Shown: positions 1-8,053 of the stretch, piece after piece
Position numbering within the stretch: position 1 is the stretch's first letter
Layout: each line of letters starts with the position of its first letter
Translations under genes and position numbers: made by a program
Notes under the pieces: model-generated
Seen by the model: only the letters and a program-made list of their open reading frames with translations
Databases searched by the model: none
What the model was told of the DNA's origin: nothing
Assembly: GCA_035933635.1 (NCBI GenBank)
Contig: DASYYY010000009.1
Span: 124,001 to 188,000 of the forward strand
Source: JAKIVR01 sp035933635
GTDB lineage: Archaea > Thermoplasmatota > Thermoplasmata > Lutacidiplasmatales > UBA184
Length of the DNA stretch: 64,000 nucleotides
Direction of reading: 5' to 3'

Positions 1-62
1 GGGTCCACGATGGCGAAGACGCTCGCGATGACGGCGGTCGCGAACGCCAGCTCATTCGTCAT
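1..62 (-). CDS. MarC-family membrane protein, N-terminal fragment
   Basis: Only the first 20 codons are present; the gene runs off the left edge. Translation from the ATG at 62 begins MTNELAFATAVIAS and continues into FAIVDP. A hydrophobic N-terminus ending in F-x-IVDP is typical of the MarC family of small polytopic inner-membrane proteins, whose substrate is not established. With so little sequence the family call is tentative; any membrane protein with a similar first helix would look alike. The gene is transcribed away from the peroxiredoxin gene's stop, about 90 nt away. Confidence 0.45.
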   Translation of the reverse strand, partial: MTNELAFATAVIASVFAIVD

Positions 63-154
63 CGTCCGGAGCGGAACTCGGCTCGGGCGGCGAACCCCTT
101 GTTACGCGCAAGGCCCCCCGTGCGGGAGCCCTCGTGACGCGGCGACGTGCCGGT

Positions 155-598
155 TCAGGCCCCGGGCCAGGAGAATTCGCAGGCCTGGTCGACGTGGTTG
201 GACGCGTCGGAGCTCGCAATGACCTTGGCCACACGACCGTCGGGCTGAATGAGGAAGGTGACGCGCTTGGCGCGACCGGTGAGCCCCTTGACCCCGTACT
301 TCCCCGTGATCTCTCCGTTCGGGTCGGCCACCAGCGGGAACTGGAAGCCGTACTTCTTGGCGAACTTGGCCTCGTCCTCGACGTCGTCGGTGCTCACCCC
401 GATGACGCGCACGTCCTTGCCCCCGAGCTCGTCGAAATGGTCGCGGAACCCCTTCCCTTCGCGCGTGCAACCGGGGGTGTCCGCCTGGGGATAGAAGTAG
501 AGGATGACCGGGTGACCCCGTAGCTCGGACAGCTTGAGCCGCGATCCCGCGGAGGTCGGTCCCTCGAAGTCCGGCGCCATCTCCCCTTCGGCGATCAT
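155..598 (-). CDS. bcp: Peroxiredoxin, BCP/PrxQ type
   Basis: A 147-residue thiol peroxidase that should reduce hydrogen peroxide and organic hydroperoxides in the cytosol. The thioredoxin-like fold is seen as APDF near the N-terminus, the active site YPQADTPGCT with peroxidatic Cys44, and a C-terminal region with FPLVAD and FLIQPDG. The second Cys that PrxQ proteins often have five residues after the first is replaced here (TPGCTREGKG), so it may work as a 1-Cys enzyme or use the Cys close to the C-terminus. I chose the ATG at 598 because it gives the normal family length; an in-frame ATG at 643 would overlap the upstream acetyltransferase gene. It lies 25 nt downstream of that gene on the same strand, so the two probably share a transcript. 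Confidence 0.9.
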   Translation of the reverse strand: MIAEGEMAPDFEGPTSAGSRLKLSELRGHPVILYFYPQADTPGCTREGKGFRDHFDELGGKDVRVIGVSTDDVEDEAKFAKKYGFQFPLVADPNGEITGKYGVKGLTGRAKRVTFLIQPDGRVAKVIASSDASNHVDQACEFSWPGA

Positions 599-623
599 GG
601 CCGGGTAGGGCTCGGAGCCGACA

Positions 624-1640
624 TCAAGTCGACGGGACCCCATGATCGGGGGGGTCGGCTCCCGCAGTCGAGCCGAGCTCGCTCGGCAGCAGGTCGACGA
701 GGTCCGATCGGCCGGAGCGCGCCAGGTCGATCCAGGTGTTGTCCTCGGGGAGTGGAACGTAGGTGAACCCGAGGCTCTCGTAGAGCGCGCGCGCTCGTCG
801 ATTGGGCGCGGTGACGACCAGCCGGGGAGTGGGCGCCCCTTCCGAGCGGAGTGCGGCGAGCGCGGCACGTACGACCGCCCGGCCCAGACCCCGTCGTCGA
901 TGGCTCGGAGCCACGACGATCTCAGCCAGCAACGGACCGTTGAGGTCGGTGACGAGCACGGCAGCGACCCAACGGCCCTCCGCGAAGACGCCCACGGAGG
1001 CGGAAGCCCACCAGCGTCCGTACTTCCCTCCGAACAGTTCGTGGGCGGCGGTGCGACATTCGTCGGCGATCGGCACGCCCGGCGAGAAGTAGGTCGGATC
1101 GAGCGGAAAGTCCGAGTAGGCGTCTGCGAGGAGGTCTCCGATCGCCCCCACGTCCCCGGCCGCGAGTGGGCGGATGCCAGCCCTCTCGGGCGCGGCCGGC
1201 AACACCCGGTCGAGCGGGTAGATCATGTCGAACCGCCGGAGATGGCGGTAACCCTCCGGCTCCAGGACCGTCGCGAGGTCGGAGGACGGGATGGTCCAGC
1301 CCGGTAGCTGGACGATCGCGACGGGAGGCCCCTCGAGGCTCGTCAGCTCGCGCAGCAACGCGCGGAGCGTTTCGACCCGCCGCCACGACGGATCGAGGTA
1401 CACCTGGACCTTACGGCGCTCCCGTCCGACGGACTCCCAGCGTACGACGGAGATCGGATCGTCCTTCGGCCCGATCCAAAGCCAGCCCGGGAACCGACCC
1501 GTCCGGACCTCCTCGCTCCAGGTGTCGGGGGAGGGGTTCGATCCGGATCCAGAGGCCTGCTCGTCGGCCCGTCGCCCGGTCAACCGCAGCACTTCGGCCG
1601 GGTATTCGTTGGCCTCGACGAGCCCATGCGGGGGGGTCAT
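624..1640 (-). CDS. GNAT-family N-acetyltransferase
   Basis: A 338-residue protein whose C-terminal half is a GNAT acetyl-CoA-binding domain: the motif A loop HRRRGLGRA lies near residue 250, followed by NRRARALYESLGF, the usual beta-5/alpha-4 segment. The N-terminal half (WLWIGPKDDP, then VVRWES) looks like a second, degenerate GNAT fold, so this may be a double-GNAT protein. The substrate cannot be told from sequence. The ATG at 1640 is preferred because a TATA-like GGTTATT lies 28 nt upstream at 1672-1666. It is divergent from the OsmC gene. Confidence 0.8.
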   Translation of the reverse strand: MTPPHGLVEANEYPAEVLRLTGRRADEQASGSGSNPSPDTWSEEVRTGRFPGWLWIGPKDDPISVVRWESVGRERRKVQVYLDPSWRRVETLRALLRELTSLEGPPVAIVQLPGWTIPSSDLATVLEPEGYRHLRRFDMIYPLDRVLPAAPERAGIRPLAAGDVGAIGDLLADAYSDFPLDPTYFSPGVPIADECRTAAHELFGGKYGRWWASASVGVFAEGRWVAAVLVTDLNGPLLAEIVVAPSHRRRGLGRAVVRAALAALRSEGAPTPRLVVTAPNRRARALYESLGFTYVPLPEDNTWIDLARSGRSDLVDLLPSELGSTAGADPPDHGVPST

Positions 1641-1733
1641 CCGACACGCGCTCGTACCGGTTCGGAATAACCCTGCCGCCCGCGATGATCCTGCCGCGGC
1701 GCACGTTATCTGCCGGCCGGAATCGGGCCGACC
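1641..1733. promoter_or_regulatory. Divergent promoter region between GNAT and OsmC genes
   Basis: Two AT islands sit in this GC-rich spacer. TTATC at 1706-1710 is 26 nt before the OsmC ATG, and GGTTATT (minus strand, 1672-1666) is 28 nt before the GNAT ATG. That spacing puts the expected start of transcription at or next to each start codon, so both mRNAs would be leaderless. Confidence 0.5.
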
Positions 1734-2171
1734 ATGGCAGCGGTACGGCGTGCAGTGGCGATCTGGGAGCACGACCTTCTCAAGGGCAGCGGGCGGTTCA
1801 AGGTGGACAGCGGGGCGATACCGGAATCGCCGGTCAGCTGGGCCGCGCGGACCGAAGCGTCCAATGGCAAGACCAGCCCGGAGGAGCTGCTGGCCGCGGC
1901 CCATGCGAGCTGCCTGGCGATGGCGTTCTCGGCCGGCCTCGGCCGCATGGGCAAGCCGCCCGAGCGGCTGACCGTGACCGCGAGCTGCACCTTCGACAAG
2001 GTCGGCGAGGCCTGGCGCGTCACCCGCATGGAGCTCGACGTCGTGGGCAAGGTCCCCGGCATCGACAACGCCGCGTTCCAGGAGGCGGCGAAGAAGGCCG
2101 TCGACGGCTGTCCGATCTCGAACGCACTGCGCAACAACGTCGAGATCCACCACTCGGCGCACCTCGAGTGA
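1734..2171 (+). CDS. osmC: OsmC/Ohr-family peroxide-reducing protein
   Basis: A 145-residue protein of the OsmC family, dimeric thiol peroxidases that act on organic hydroperoxides. The two family cysteines are visible: Cys60 in LLAAAHASC and Cys126 in VDGCPIS. The SPEELLAAAHASC segment and the C-terminal NVEIHHSAHL are typical of the OsmC rather than the Ohr branch. Length is normal. It starts 26 nt after a TATA-like element and its stop overlaps the start of the S9 peptidase gene (GTGA), so the two are co-transcribed. Together with the nearby peroxiredoxin this forms a small oxidative-stress neighbourhood. Confidence 0.93.
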   Translation: MAAVRRAVAIWEHDLLKGSGRFKVDSGAIPESPVSWAARTEASNGKTSPEELLAAAHASCLAMAFSAGLGRMGKPPERLTVTASCTFDKVGEAWRVTRMELDVVGKVPGIDNAAFQEAAKKAVDGCPISNALRNNVEIHHSAHLE

Positions 2172-4030
2172 GTCCCGACCGGGTCTCTCCCTCCGCCGAC
2201 GGTCCGGGGTCCGCCCCCGCCGTCACCGGGGATTCGACGCTCCTCGACCGGCTACGACGCTGGTGCGACGTCGTCCTCTCCCAGTCCCCCCGGTGGGCGT
2301 TCGACGGGGAGACCGTCCACTACCTGTCCGACGAGGCCGGCCTCTTGCAGCCCTGGAGCGTCGCCCGTGCGGGTGGATCCCCTCGCCCGCTCGCTCCTAC
2401 GGCCGAACGCGCCGGAGCGCTCCATCCGTCCCCGACGCAGCCCGAGATGGTGATCGCCACCGACGAGGGCGGCGACGAACACTGGCGGCTCGCCCTGCTG
2501 TCCGCGGACGGCCGGTCCCCACCGCGCGCCTTCGCCGCCGAAGCCGGGGTGATCCATCAGCCAGGGGCCTGGTCGAGCGAGGGTGGCACCTTCTACTTCA
2601 CGGCCAACGGACGGGACCGACGCTTCTTCGACGTGTACGCGATCGATCCGCACGCGCCGACCCCCGCGCAGTGCATCCGTCAGGAGGACGCGACCCTCGG
2701 GGTCGCCGACGCGCGGGGGGGTCGCGTCCTCGTCCGACGGCACCGCAGCAACCTCGACACCGACCTGCTGCTCCTGGACGGAGGGCGCTGGGTCCACCTC
2801 AATCCCCACGTCGACGAGCAGATGGTCGATGGCGCCGCGCTCGCGCTGAACGATGTGTTCGCCGCGTCCAACCCGCTCCGCGACCGGTGCGCGCTCGTGC
2901 GGTTCCGCTTCTCTGGGGCCGGACCGGAGTTCGTGCGCGAATATCCCGGAGAGGTCGAACTGGTGAAGGTCTCCCCCGACGGGATGCGGGTCGCGCTGAC
3001 GGTCAACCGGGATGGATGGAGCGAAACGCATCTCCTCGACCCGGGTACCGGTGAGGACCGTCCTTTGCTGTCCGGCCCGAAGGGCGTCGTGCACTCGCTC
3101 GACTGGTCCCCCGACGGGACGTCGCTCGTTTACGACCTCAGTTACGCGGAAGGTTGGGAGGTCTTCTCCCGCAACCTCGAGAACGGCAAGGAGCGGCGGT
3201 TGACCCGGACCCCCCGACCGCTTCCCGACCGCTCCGTCGAGCCTCGCCTCGCGATGCACCGCGCCTCGGATGGGGTGACCATTCCCCGGTGGGAGTATCT
3301 CCCCAGGGCCGGTCCGGTCCGGGGGACGATCGTCGAGGTCCATGGCGGGCCGGAGGCCCAGTCACGGCCCGAGTTCCGTCCCATCGTGCAGTTCCTCGTC
3401 GCCGAGGGCTGGCGGGTCATCTCTCCGAACGTCCGGGGCAGCACCGGATACGGCCGGAAGTTCGTGCACCTGGACGACCGGGAGCGCCGGCCGGACTCGG
3501 TCCGCGACCTGAGCGAGCTCGTCGCCCACCTGCTCGGCTCCGGTCGCGCGGAGTCGGGCCGCATCGCCATCGTCGGAGGCAGCTACGGCGGCTACATGGT
3601 GCTCATGGCGCTGAGCACCTACCCGGAGCTGTTCGCCGCCGGCGTCGACATCGTCGGGATCGCGAACTTCCTGACGTTCCTACAGCACACCGGGCCCTGG
3701 CGCCGTGCGCTGCGCGAGGCCGAGTACGGCAGCCTCGAGCGCGACGCCGAGATGCTGCGGGCGATCTCCCCGCTCTTCCGCGCCGACCGGATCCGGTCGC
3801 CGCTACTGGTGCTCCATGGACGCAACGACCCTCGGGTCCCGTTCGAGGAGGCCGAGCAGATCGTCGCGACGCTTCAAGGCCTGGGCCGCACCGTCGAGCT
3901 TGTCGAGTTCCCAGGAGAGGGCCATGGGTTCCACCTCCGGTCCAATCGGCTCGATGCTTGGGCCCGAGCCGCCGGATTCCTCGACCGGCATCTGCCGCCC
4001 CCCAAGCCCGCTCCCGGGGGCCCGCGCTAG
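2168..4030 (+). CDS. S9-family serine peptidase (acylaminoacyl/prolyl oligopeptidase type)
   Basis: A 620-residue cytosolic peptidase. Residues from about 40 to 360 form a WD/propeller-like domain with repeated S-x-D-G segments (KVSPDGMRVALTVN, DWSPDGTSLVYD). The C-terminal alpha/beta-hydrolase domain has the nucleophile Ser472 in GGSYGGYM, Asp554 in HGRNDPRV and His586 in GEGHGFH. Such enzymes clip peptides or remove N-acyl amino acids. The GTG at 2168 is chosen because it overlaps the OsmC stop by four bases and keeps the family N-terminus. No signal peptide is seen. Its stop lies 5 nt from the convergent thermopsin stop. Confidence 0.93.
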   Translation: MSPDRVSPSADGPGSAPAVTGDSTLLDRLRRWCDVVLSQSPRWAFDGETVHYLSDEAGLLQPWSVARAGGSPRPLAPTAERAGALHPSPTQPEMVIATDEGGDEHWRLALLSADGRSPPRAFAAEAGVIHQPGAWSSEGGTFYFTANGRDRRFFDVYAIDPHAPTPAQCIRQEDATLGVADARGGRVLVRRHRSNLDTDLLLLDGGRWVHLNPHVDEQMVDGAALALNDVFAASNPLRDRCALVRFRFSGAGPEFVREYPGEVELVKVSPDGMRVALTVNRDGWSETHLLDPGTGEDRPLLSGPKGVVHSLDWSPDGTSLVYDLSYAEGWEVFSRNLENGKERRLTRTPRPLPDRSVEPRLAMHRASDGVTIPRWEYLPRAGPVRGTIVEVHGGPEAQSRPEFRPIVQFLVAEGWRVISPNVRGSTGYGRKFVHLDDRERRPDSVRDLSELVAHLLGSGRAESGRIAIVGGSYGGYMVLMALSTYPELFAAGVDIVGIANFLTFLQHTGPWRRALREAEYGSLERDAEMLRAISPLFRADRIRSPLLVLHGRNDPRVPFEEAEQIVATLQGLGRTVELVEFPGEGHGFHLRSNRLDAWARAAGFLDRHLPPPKPAPGGPR

Positions 4031-4035
4031 GTCGG

Positions 4036-6438
4036 CTACGGTTCGCCGCCCCGAGGGCGTCGCGCCAAGGAGGCGACCGTCCCCACGGCCACGGCGGCGA
4101 TCACGGCGATCAGGACGAGGAAGGTCAACGGCGTCCAGATCGAGGCCGGTCCGACGGAGTGCTGGATGGCGGTCGGCTGGACCGGCGTCAGGTGCACGTT
4201 CACCCGGAGCGGCTGACCGGGCGCGAGGGTGAAGTTGTAGAAGTACGCGTGATAGCCGGGCGCGGTCACCACGATCCGGTAGCTGCCAGGTGGCAGCTGT
4301 ACCGAGTACTCCCCGCCGGACGAAAGCGTCACCTCGGTGCCGTTGACCAGAACCGTCGCGTTCCCCGGCAGCACGGCACCGAAGACGGTACCCGGCTGTG
4401 GAGCGAAGGCGAAGCCCACCGGGCTCGCTCCGGCGACGACCGACAGCACGCCCCGGGAGGGGGTGGGCAGATAGGGACTCCCGGTGCTGACCGAGTAGTT
4501 GTAGGTCCCGTTCGCGAGATTGAGCTGCAGCATGGAGGCGGCCGTGGAGTGGTTCGCCCCATCGATCGACAGGACCCATCCGGTCTGGACCGGCAGGCCG
4601 CTCTCGGAGAAGGTCACGACGTAGAGGACTCGGACGAAGCTGACGACGAGTGCGTAGGCCGAGCCCTGGACGGTGAAGTTCCCCGACCAGGCGAGCGCCC
4701 GGTAGCCCGGGACCGGACCGAGCGAGAATCCGTAGGTGCCGTTGGGGAGCTCGAACAGGAACGTCGCTGCGGTGCCCGACGTCGAGGTTCCGTTGAGGGT
4801 GATGTTCCATCGGGTGTTCGCCGGCAGACCGAGGACCTTGGCGGTCACCGGGAAGTGCTGGATCGTCCAGCTGATCGTGAAGTTGTCGCCGAGCCCATTG
4901 ACGGTGATGAACCCGGAGGTGATATTGGGGTGATACCCGGGAACGAAGTTGACGACCCATCGGTAGGTCCCGTTGGGCACGAGCGCCAGGATCGAGGCCG
5001 ACGTGGTGTTGCCGTTGACGTTGTAGACCGATACGCCCCATGGGGTGCCCGGCGGCAGTCCCTGGGAGGTGAACACGAGGGGGAAAGTGTTCGGCGGATG
5101 GTAGTGGTAGTCGAAGTCGTACGGGAAGTATTCACCCCGGTCGAGGTAGACGGTGACGTTCTCCTTGGGCGTACCGTTGACGAGGAGCGAGATGTTGTAC
5201 TTACCCGGAAAGAGCGTGAGGTTCAGGCCGTGGTTGGTGAAGTTGCCGATCACGTAGCCGTTGACGGCGTAGGCGCCGCTCGGGATCGCCGTCGTCCCGT
5301 TGAACAGCGCGTCGGAGAAGCGGTCGTACAGGTTCTTGACCGTCCCGAGGGAGGAGACGATCAGGTGGGACTGATACTGTCCGGTCGTCGCGTTCGGGTA
5401 GTCGAGGGCGTACACGCTCGAGATCGATTCGCCGGTGTCGCTCCCGAAGTTGAACGCGTTGGAGACGTTCTGGTAGTTGTGCCCGTTGTAGAACTCTAGC
5501 CCCATCTCCATCCCCCCCTTGGTCATCACGGTGGAGGAGCCGCCGCCGGGGCCGCCCCAGACGAGCTCGGCGTCGGTGTAGAGGTAACCGTCGGCGTTGG
5601 AGTTGCCGTCGACGACGAACTTGCTGCTCGCGACCGACTTCGTGAAGACGAACTTGACCGTGTCGTAGGTCTGCCAGCCCTTGCCGTCCGCGAACTGGAA
5701 TTGGACCTCGGGCGTCCCGAGGGCCGTCGTTGCATTCACCCGGAGGTTGACGGTCGCCGGGTAGTGCAGGGAGATCCCGTTGCCGGGCTGACTGCCCGCC
5801 GCGGCATAGTAGTAACCGAGACCCCCGAACGATTGCACGGAGCCGACCCCCGAGACCGTGGAGGGGAGCATGCCGTAGGTGTTGCCGTCGGTGAAGTTCC
5901 ATATGTTGTTCTCGAAGTTGGCCGTGGACGTGGAGGTGGAGAGGTAGAGCACGTCCTGGATCCAGTATTCGAAGTAGTTCCCTCCGCTGTCGAACTCAAG
6001 GACGACGTTCAGCTGCATCGTCCCATCGTAGTCGTACGACCCGAGACCGGAATTGTAGAGCGTCAGGCTCTGCATGGTCGCCGAACCCCAGAACGAGGTG
6101 GTCCGGTAGGTGTAGCTCGAGTTCGTGTTGTTGTTCACGCCGAAGTCGGCGAGGCCCATCGGGGCGGGCTCGGAGGAATAGTACGTGTAGGGGTACACCG
6201 TCAGGCCGTGCACCGAGCGGTGCAGGTGGCCACGGGCGACGGGGGGGAGAATGTGGGCCGCCGCCGGTAGCAGGTGCAGTGGTCCCGGGGCCGCGCCGAC
6301 CGATGGGCCGTGCGGGGAATCTGCCGCCGCGACAGAAACGCCCGGGACGAGCAGCGCCCCGGAGACGGCCAGCAAGGCGAGGGTCGCCCAAGGGGCCCCC
6401 CGGCCAGCCGACGAACGACGAGTGCCCGGCGAACCCAT
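4036..6438 (-). CDS. Secreted thermopsin-type acid protease with beta-sandwich repeats and C-terminal anchor
   Basis: An 800-residue surface protein. A signal peptide (about residues 15-40) is followed by the thermopsin (peptidase family A5) domain, roughly 70-440, recognised from YYSSEPAPMGLADFGV, YTYRTTSFWG, and FEYWIQDVLY. Thermopsins are pepstatin-insensitive acid proteases found mostly in acidophilic archaea. After this come about three related beta-sandwich units with the pattern F-x-GLPxGTxW then PNGTYxWxV then PGYxxx (about 455-720), a PEGA-like unit (GTEVTLSSGGEYSVQLPPGSY), and a single C-terminal membrane helix (about 768-790) with a basic tail. The many N-x-T/S sites suit the AglB encoded in this window. 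It is probably anchored outside the cell. It has its own TATA box 29 nt upstream. Confidence 0.88.
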   Translation of the reverse strand: MGSPGTRRSSAGRGAPWATLALLAVSGALLVPGVSVAAADSPHGPSVGAAPGPLHLLPAAAHILPPVARGHLHRSVHGLTVYPYTYYSSEPAPMGLADFGVNNNTNSSYTYRTTSFWGSATMQSLTLYNSGLGSYDYDGTMQLNVVLEFDSGGNYFEYWIQDVLYLSTSTSTANFENNIWNFTDGNTYGMLPSTVSGVGSVQSFGGLGYYYAAAGSQPGNGISLHYPATVNLRVNATTALGTPEVQFQFADGKGWQTYDTVKFVFTKSVASSKFVVDGNSNADGYLYTDAELVWGGPGGGSSTVMTKGGMEMGLEFYNGHNYQNVSNAFNFGSDTGESISSVYALDYPNATTGQYQSHLIVSSLGTVKNLYDRFSDALFNGTTAIPSGAYAVNGYVIGNFTNHGLNLTLFPGKYNISLLVNGTPKENVTVYLDRGEYFPYDFDYHYHPPNTFPLVFTSQGLPPGTPWGVSVYNVNGNTTSASILALVPNGTYRWVVNFVPGYHPNITSGFITVNGLGDNFTISWTIQHFPVTAKVLGLPANTRWNITLNGTSTSGTAATFLFELPNGTYGFSLGPVPGYRALAWSGNFTVQGSAYALVVSFVRVLYVVTFSESGLPVQTGWVLSIDGANHSTAASMLQLNLANGTYNYSVSTGSPYLPTPSRGVLSVVAGASPVGFAFAPQPGTVFGAVLPGNATVLVNGTEVTLSSGGEYSVQLPPGSYRIVVTAPGYHAYFYNFTLAPGQPLRVNVHLTPVQPTAIQHSVGPASIWTPLTFLVLIAVIAAVAVGTVASLARRPRGGEP

Positions 6439-6463
6439 TCGGCGGTAGATGCCGGCGGGGCCC

Positions 6464-6470
6464 TATTATC
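6464..6470 (-). promoter_or_regulatory. TATA box of the thermopsin gene
   Basis: The minus-strand sequence TGATAATAGG is an AT island centred 29 nt before the ATG at 6438, fitting a leaderless transcript. The same island, or ATATT at 6479-6483, could serve the divergent Dph6-like gene with a leader of a few tens of bases. Confidence 0.5.
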
Positions 6471-6538
6471 ACTTGCCATATTCGTCCGCCCGGACCACCC
6501 CGGGGGTGCCCCGAGCGGAGGGTTCGGACGACCCGGAG

Positions 6539-7270
6539 ATGGACACGCTCGAACGACCGGGGTCGGACGGAACGGACCGGGCCGCAACACCGAACGCGGT
6601 CTCTCCGAGTCGAGTCTGGCTCTCCTGGAGCAGCGGCAAGGACGCTGCGTTCGCGCTGGTGCGTCTCCGTCAACAACCGAGTCTCCAAGTGACCGGTCTG
6701 CTGACCACCGTCACGCGCGAGTTCGAGCGCGTCTCGATGCACGGGGTCCGGGTCGAGTTGCTACGGGCCCAATGCCAACGCGCCGGAGTTCCGCTCCATA
6801 TCGTCGAGATCCCCTACCCGTGCTCGAACGAGGAGTACGAGCGGGCCATGGGTGCCGCCTGCGCCCGGGCCCGCGCGGAAGGCGTCGAGGCCGTCGCCTT
6901 CGGTGACCTCTATCTTGAGGAAGTCCGGCGGTATCGCGAGCAGAACCTAGGCAAGGCCGGCCTGCGAGGGATCTTTCCGCTGTGGGGCCTCCCGACCGCG
7001 GAGCTCGCGCGCACGATGATCGCCAGCGGGCTGCGCGCCACGTTGAGCTGTGTCGACCCCCGGCGGCTCCCGGCCTCATTCGCCGGGCGAGAGTTCGACG
7101 CGACCCTGCTGGACGACCTCCCCCCCGGGGTCGACCCGTGTGGCGAGAACGGCGAGTTCCACACGTTCGTTCACGACGGACCCATGTTCGATGCCCCGAT
7201 CCGCCTCCACCATGGCGAGGTCGTCGAGCGGGATGGGTTCGTCTTCGCGGACCTCCGACCGTCGCCGTAG
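6539..7270 (+). CDS. Diphthine-ammonia ligase family PP-loop ATPase (Dph6-like)
   Basis: A 243-residue member of the Diphthami_syn_2 family of N-type ATP pyrophosphatases. The PP-loop SSGKD is at residues 31-35; GDLYLEEVRRYREQNL and the C-terminal CGENGEFHTFVHDGPMF are family hallmarks. Archaeal Dph6 amidates diphthine on elongation factor 2, the last step of diphthamide synthesis. The loop WSSGKDAA here is closer to the bacterial branch than to the usual archaeal SGGKDS, so another amide-forming role is possible. The ATG at 6539 is preferred over one at 6449 because the extra residues are low-complexity and lie on top of the promoter. Confidence 0.8.
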   Translation: MDTLERPGSDGTDRAATPNAVSPSRVWLSWSSGKDAAFALVRLRQQPSLQVTGLLTTVTREFERVSMHGVRVELLRAQCQRAGVPLHIVEIPYPCSNEEYERAMGAACARARAEGVEAVAFGDLYLEEVRRYREQNLGKAGLRGIFPLWGLPTAELARTMIASGLRATLSCVDPRRLPASFAGREFDATLLDDLPPGVDPCGENGEFHTFVHDGPMFDAPIRLHHGEVVERDGFVFADLRPSP

Positions 7271-7348
7271 CGGGGGTCCCGGAGGTCACGCCCGGTGAGC
7301 ATTCCGGGTGCGTCGGGAGCATGCCCCCCCGGCTCCCTCGCTCCTTCC

Positions 7349-7513
7349 ATGACCGCGGCGGAGTTCTTCCAGCCCTGGAGCGCCGAACGCCTGCGCCATG
7401 TCGTCTTCGGACCCTACGATTACGAACGCAAGCTCGAGGGGGGTCCGCGCGACGAGCTCGAATCCCCCCGCGGCGCCGGGCGGCGTCACCGCTCGGAGCG
7501 GTCCCCGGAGTGA
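7349..7513 (+). CDS. Possible small protein of unknown function
   Basis: A 54-codon frame begins MTAAEFFQPWSAERL and contains FGPYDYERKLEG, a composition more protein-like than usual shadow frames in such GC-rich DNA; its end turns into an arginine-rich tail. No TATA box or family match is visible. A minus-strand frame of similar length covers the same stretch. If neither is real, 7271-7532 is simply a spacer between two convergent genes. Confidence 0.28.
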   Translation: MTAAEFFQPWSAERLRHVVFGPYDYERKLEGGPRDELESPRGAGRRHRSERSPE

Positions 7514-7532
7514 CGAGCGGCCGACCGACCCG

Positions 7533-7919
7533 TCAGGAGAAGTGGCTGCTCACCGCGAGCAGGTAGACCACCAGCAGGCCCTCGACCACCGTCACCAGCA
7601 CCGAGCCGCCGTGACCGTAGAAGATGTCGTACAGGTTGAGCGCGAGCGAAATGAGGAGGACGAGGAGCGCCAGCGCGAGCGCCCACATCTCGAGGTCCCA
7701 CAGACCGCTCGCCACCACCAGGAGTACGATGCCGAAGATCAACACGATGAGCCCGCCGATCAGCCCGACGCCGTAGAGGGCGACGCTGTCGAAGATGGCG
7801 AAGCCCAGGAGGATCAGTAGCCCGCCGAGTACCAGGATGAATCCGACGATCCCGATCAGGATCGCCAGGATGGCCACGCCCACCGGGAGCGTGGAGCTTC
7901 CCCAGGATCGCCCCGACAT
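7533..7919 (-). CDS. Four-helix small membrane protein (paralogue of the gene at 26873)
   Basis: A 128-residue integral membrane protein with about four hydrophobic helices. It starts with LPVGVAILAI and has LWDLEMWAL before the third helix. The protein encoded at 26873-27340 shares this layout (LPVGVALLAV, FIVLLAGALILL, LWDLEQWSL), so the two are paralogues of one family whose function I do not recognise. A TATA-like GGAATATCC about 35 nt upstream of the ATG suggests it is transcribed alone. Confidence 0.75.
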   Translation of the reverse strand: MSGRSWGSSTLPVGVAILAILIGIVGFILVLGGLLILLGFAIFDSVALYGVGLIGGLIVLIFGIVLLVVASGLWDLEMWALALALLVLLISLALNLYDIFYGHGGSVLVTVVEGLLVVYLLAVSSHFS

Positions 7920-8053
7920 GGCGCCTCGGGACTGACTGCGCCGTCCCGAGGGATATTCCTATCGCCGAACGGGTAGGGCAGGATAGCCCGTAACCGCTTG
8001 TGACGCACGGAGTCCGAGAGTGCGATCTGCGCGCCGGACGGGAGCGGCGACCC

